Origin: Oxytricha trifallax
Lineage: Eukaryota; Ciliophora; Spirotrichea; Sporadotrichida; Oxytrichidae
Reading direction: 5' to 3'
Assembly (NCBI GenBank): GCA_000711775.1
Contig: ARYC01000641.1
Coordinates: forward strand, 1-64,000
DNA: 64,000 bases
The position numbers were made by a program, and so were the translations under genes. The notes under the pieces were generated by a model that saw nothing but the letters and a program-made list of their open reading frames with translations, ran no database searches and had not been told where the DNA came from. Shown piece after piece: positions 59,307 to 64,000 of the stretch (position 1 is its first letter; each line of letters starts with the position of its first letter).

Positions 59307-61837
59307 TAAACTTTAAAATTAAGGTGCCTTAAACCATTTTATATAGGCCAATTTCGATTCAGGAAGTCACTACCGTTACTAAAATCAGAGAGTGCTTTTC
59401 ATAATAATGAAATCGTACCAGCACGATCCAATTTCCGCTTGCGGAATTCCTACCAGCACCAACACAATTCATTATTAGTAAGTTAAGATTTTCTATATAG
59501 CATTGAATTAAGGATTCAAATTTTGATTTTCAGATAACTTATTACAAGAATCATATTCTATTTTTAAGAAAAAATAATCCAAAATTAATTCATTACATAT
59601 ATTTATATTCATTACATGAGAATTTAATGCTTCAAAGCTTTTGTAAGTAGTTTTATTATAATTACGATATCATTGATATTTAGTAACCTGGCCACTTTGA
59701 ATTATTGCATCTATAATATATTTGAGAGTTTTATTCAATATTAGGCTATTTTATATCAATATTACAGTTTCATTTATAAATATGGTTAGTATAATGATCC
59801 AAAATTATTGAGAATTAGCTTATTCTTTTTAACAAGATAAATTATTCTTAATATAATTAAGAACTTTTATATGATAATGGTACGAAGACTGTATTAACTC
59901 TCTTATATTTAAAATCTTAGATTGATAGCTTATAATTAATAGAATTTAAGTTTAAATTAAGAAGGTAAAATATTGAAATATAAAATTCTCTTATGGTTTA
60001 TAAATAAAAAATTGCAAAATCCATTTTTATAATTAAATTACTTTTACAGCTCTTATAACTTATGCACTCTTAATTTCATTAGATTACTTTTATATTTGTT
60101 TAGCTAAGAACCTGAATTTTATAAGTTAAGCTAAATTTAATTGAGATTGCTGAAAATTTATGGTGCAATAGTTATTGAAAGTTAGTATAAAATTGAAAAT
60201 TTTATCTTCATATTTAAATTAAAAGTAGGTTCTACCATAAATTTAGAACTTTAATTTCTTACTTTAAATGAATATTACTTCCATATTTTCAACAATATTA
60301 ATGAACCTTAGATATATTAATACGTTTTATCAATAATTACAGTCATAAAATTCATAGATACTAAATAAATGACTCTATGAGCTAATAATATTTAATGAAA
60401 AAATAGAAAATATGGATAAAATAATATATAAAATTTAAATAAAAATAATGATAATTAATGTTTCTTTATATAATTTTTTATTTATAATAAAAGAATTGGT
60501 TATTTTATTCAATATTTTTGAAGCCAACTTTATAAATTAAAGCTTATATTAAAGCTATTATAATGGTAAAATTTTAAATAACTTAAAGCCTTTTAAATTA
60601 TTCTTTAATTAAGTATCCATAATGATAAACATAAACTTAATTAAATTAAGTTTTTTATCATAATTTTCATCTTGAATATTTAAAATATAAAACTTATTTT
60701 CTAAGTTCCTAGTTTTACAAAATGTTAGCTTTCAAAAATATATATGAATATTCTTTAATTAAATCATGCTATTTATATATAAATTTTTAATTAAATTAAT
60801 TTTGATCATAAATTTGTTGCTTGTTATTTAAACTAAACGATTATTATATCAATTGAACTAATACCGAATATTTGTATGCTAAATTATTAAATACAATAAA
60901 AAAAGCTAAATATCATAATATAAATTTATACATTTATCATACATTTATAAGTAATTATTCCTAACTTTAAAAGTATTTGAATATTCAATTTAGTTCTACT
61001 TAGAAATAATCTAATAAATATCTTAAATTTAAATGGATTTATATAAGTAAAGTAAAATTATCTAAAAGTACTTTTTTTAAACCTAATTTAAATTTATTTA
61101 AAATAAATTTATATATCTATAAATAAAAAAAATAAAAAAGTAAAGTTCTAAACTTTTCAATAAAATTTATATATAAATTATCAATAACTTCACAGCTAAT
61201 ATTATAAACACAGTCATTTATATTTTTACTAAATTACAGTTTATTATACTTAAAAATTATAAATTATTGGATCTATATATATAAATTTTAGTTAACTTTA
61301 AAATAATTTTATCTTGATAAGTTTTAACTAGAACTTTATAGTTGTTGTTTGATTTTTATAGAAATTTATATCTTAGAATTTATATAAATTTAGAATTAAT
61401 GCAAAAAAATAATGGATTCTATCACTATTACAGCTACTCACCATGCATCTTTGAATTTTCTTACAACATATAATAAATAAATTAAAATAAGCTACTTTTA
61501 TTTTTTACTAGTCAAATTAATACTATAGAGATAAATAAATAAGTTATTTGTGAAAATAAAAGCTAAACTTGAGAAAAATAAAAAATTTTAACCTTAAAAA
61601 AATAAAAAATCAAGCTGTTTATATTGCTCAAATAGAAATATATAATTCAAAAATTGATAAAACTGGCAAATTATTCAAAACTTAGACTAATTTCTATGAG
61701 TTATACACTAAAAATATAAAATTTATAAACTTTAAAAGTTCGCTCTAACTTTTGGTAAATTTTGGAAACCATACTTAAAAATAAAATAATAATAATAATA
61801 ATTAATAATTTATAAAATCAAAATTTACTAAGATTCG
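59307..61837. other. AT-rich non-coding DNA
   Basis: About 2.5 kb. The first 170 bp is GC-richer flank of the SecA-like locus (with a small CCGCTTGCGG hairpin near 59430). The remainder is AT-rich without gene, repeat family or RNA signal. Confidence 0.6.
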
Positions 61838-63362
61838 ATGTTTTGTGAGAATGATGTTAAGTGCCAGGAGGGCAACTTGTGTAGAGCTTGTATATAAAAA
61901 TACAGAAATGATCAATATTCGGGCTAAAAAACCTCAACTTCATTATAATAGATTAGCCAGAGTGAGTTAGTGGCTAGAGGTTTTGATGATGTAAATTAAA
62001 GCCAAGCAAATTAAAATCAACAACAAATTTAAGGTTAAAATCCTTAACAGCCTAGTCAACCAGTTTTAATTCTTAATCCACCTATTTTTCATTAACAGCC
62101 AGCAAATAATATAGTAAATGGAAATTAAGGCCAAAATTAAGGCTAAAATCAAAACAATTAAATTATTCAACAATAAATAGCACAGCCTAATTAAATTTAG
62201 CACTACATTAATTTTAAGTTGGATGTTTTTCCCAACCACAAGTTTTCAATAAGCAGAAATCCTAATATGGTCACCCACCTCTATTCGTTAAATCCAGAAA
62301 AATTATTCAAAAATGTTTTACATTACTCTTAAAGTCAAGTTAGAGGTCAGTTTTATAAAAATCAAACTTAATCAGAAGCAGCGCAGGAAAGTTTAAATTT
62401 ACTCAAAAATATTTAGCCTCTTTGTATACAAAAACCAAATAAATTTCAGCAATTTTTTCACGCTCTTAATATTATGATGGGAGAAACATACTTTATTTCT
62501 CTGGGGTAGTCTATATAGCATGCAATTCTAAATTTGAGAAAATCGGAGTATATTGAACTTGCATTATCATACAACAAAATGTTCGACCCTGACAATTTCT
62601 TTGGTGGAATCCATGATAGTTCGTGCTAAATATTCAAACTTCAAAAGTTTTAAGCAAAATCAAGATATGAATTGCAAGATAATTCATAAATGCAAGGTAA
62701 GTTAGTTGATTTTCTATAGGAATAAGATAAATCTCCAATATTAATATGGACAGCTGAGAATGACAAACAAGATTTTATTGTCATTAAAAAATATCAAGGA
62801 GAATGGTATTTCCTAAATTAAGACAGTTGCATTTATAAAATCACTAAGGATGGCAGAAAACTAATTCAAGATCTTTCAGAGCAGGCAGAAGAAATAAATT
62901 AATAAGACTTTTTGATTCAACACTTTGGACCTATGAATATTTTTTACACTTTAAGAGTGTGCGATCAAAATCAGAGATAAACTGATTAATTACTTTTCAG
63001 CATGTTTAGATTAATTTATCAACAAAAACAATACTCAGAGCATGTCAGTTTTTGGGCTGATTTTAAATAGTTGGCAGAATTACAATTGAAGCTTCCAGAT
63101 ATCCAGAATAACAAGTTTGTTTTACCCTCAATTAAATTCAATCGTGGAAATTCTTCTTCCAACAATTTTACTTAGAATCAATTTAAACAGCAAAAGAAAT
63201 CAACAACCAAAAAACGGCAGAAGTAAAATACTTTTTCAGATGATGACACTGAGGATTCACAAATGATTTCAACAAAGGGCAATATGGTGAATATGGTGAC
63301 TAGAAACAAGCAAGCAATTGCAAGAGTAGGAGGCATCCAAGAGACAGAAGCAGTGATCTAAA
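61838..63362 (+). CDS. Gln/Asn-rich protein of unknown function
   Basis: ATG 61838 opens MFCENDVKCQEGNLCRACIQK, whose CxxC-like cysteines could bind a metal. A long Gln/Asn-rich low-complexity stretch follows (about 61980-62200). Next comes a globular part (FHALNIMMGETYFISLGQS, ILIWTAENDKQDFIVIKK and GEWYFLNQDSCIYKI, reminiscent of a cysteine-protease-like fold by pattern only). The end is polar and basic. The frame is open for 508 codons to 63362, where TAAA meets GTAAGTAA and composition turns AT-rich. I take that as a donor site or coding-segment boundary; the next segment is not identified. The formal TGA is at 63557-63559. Confidence 0.6.
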
Positions 63363-64000
63363 GTAAGTAATTTTTTATTATTAAATATATAAGCTGGACC
63401 GACAAGTGCCAGCATTTTTCTATATTAATTAATTCTTAATTTCCTAAAAATTAAAAAAACTCCTTCTTTTTATTCTTAATTTCTTATAAATAATCAAATT
63501 TATTCTTCTTAAGTAAAAATAAAAGCATTTAATTTAAATATAAAGAAATAATTGTTTGAGATTGAATGAAATATTAGCAAATAAAAATTTAAATTATATA
63601 AAAAAATAAAGCATAAGCAAAAAATAATAATGCTTTTAATTAAAAATTATAACTCTAATTTTTATAAATTGAAATAAATACTTATAAAATGCTGAAAAAT
63701 CTATATCTACTAATTTTTGTTAACATTTGTTAACAATAGTAATACTATTTAATAATATCTCAACAATTATTGGATTTAATATAAAAATTGCGAAAATTAT
63801 AGCTATTACTTTACTTACTAATATTTAATTAGTTAGTGCATATTTAATAAAATGTCTGACTTAAGGTATAGAATAATGATCTATATAAATGAAATGTTTG
63901 ATTGAACTTAAAATAGAAATAAATATCATTTTGTTAGGGCCCCTTAATCACATGCGTGAATTATAAATAGTGTATTTAAGTGATTTACACTTAAATCATA
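63363..64000. other. AT-rich DNA to the end of the window
   Basis: No coding signal. The last 30 bp contain a small hairpin (TTAAGTGATTTACACTTAA). It may be intron, IES or spacer following the Gln-rich gene. Confidence 0.5.

Noticed and set aside
1-64000. tRNA, rRNA and CRISPR
   Set aside because: No cloverleaf with GTTC-type T-loop, no rRNA core motif and no regular spacer array were seen by eye.

Overview
This window is germline (micronuclear) DNA of a hypotrichous ciliate of the Oxytricha/Stylonychia type. Four observations support this. (1) Long conserved reading frames use TAA and TAG as sense codons (Gln) and end only at TGA. (2) Several recognisable genes are cut by short AT-rich segments bounded by 4-9 bp direct repeats (pointers). 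Removing each segment with one repeat copy restores one frame, while GT-AG splicing usually does not. (3) Ordinary tiny GT-AG introns (32-53 bp) occur in the same genes. (4) Three telomere-bearing-element (TBE) transposons with CAAAACCCC-type ends are present. All products were read by eye from the sequence; no database search was possible.

Layout. 1-7.6 kb: a fragment of an unknown gene, a degenerate foldback element, two tandem minus-strand polycystin-2-like (PKD2) channel genes, one interrupted by a 484 bp element with 9 bp flanking repeats, and a metaxin-like gene fragment. 7.6-20.1 kb: AT-rich DNA with three paralogous minus-strand genes for small secreted proline-rich proteins and an 810 bp palindrome. 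20.1-23.9 kb: a 413 bp palindrome, then a 3-hydroxyacyl-CoA dehydratase gene (HACD/PHS1) and a gamma-glutamyl hydrolase gene (GGH). Both have internal eliminated sequences (IESs) whose pointers can be read. 24.2-35.9 kb: an unknown gene, then a large PH-PH-Sec6-PH gene. That gene is split by a 2.8 kb IES which itself holds a foldback transposon and apparent pieces of a minus-strand gene. 35.9-38.7 kb: an intronless 485-codon unknown gene and a small acidic-protein gene with two IESs.

39-53.7 kb: a Ser/Thr protein kinase gene on the minus strand is split by TBE1; removing TBE1 with one copy of its 3 bp repeat joins the kinase frame exactly. TBE2 abuts the next upstream kinase segment. TBE3 sits inside the zinc-finger/kinase ORF of TBE2, again with a perfect AAT duplication. 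Each TBE carries the expected three genes: a DDE transposase, a convergent 22 kDa-type ORF and a C2H2 zinc-finger/kinase ORF. All three are visibly decaying.

55-59.3 kb: the most unusual locus. A 957-aa protein with a SecA-like motor ATPase core is followed by an overlapping ORF. It converges on a 257-aa minus-strand protein that resembles the TBE 22 kDa protein. I propose it as a possible undescribed germline mobile element or TBE relative. 59.3-64 kb: AT-rich DNA and one Gln/Asn-rich unknown gene.

No rRNA, tRNA, CRISPR array or bacterial-type regulatory site was recognised.
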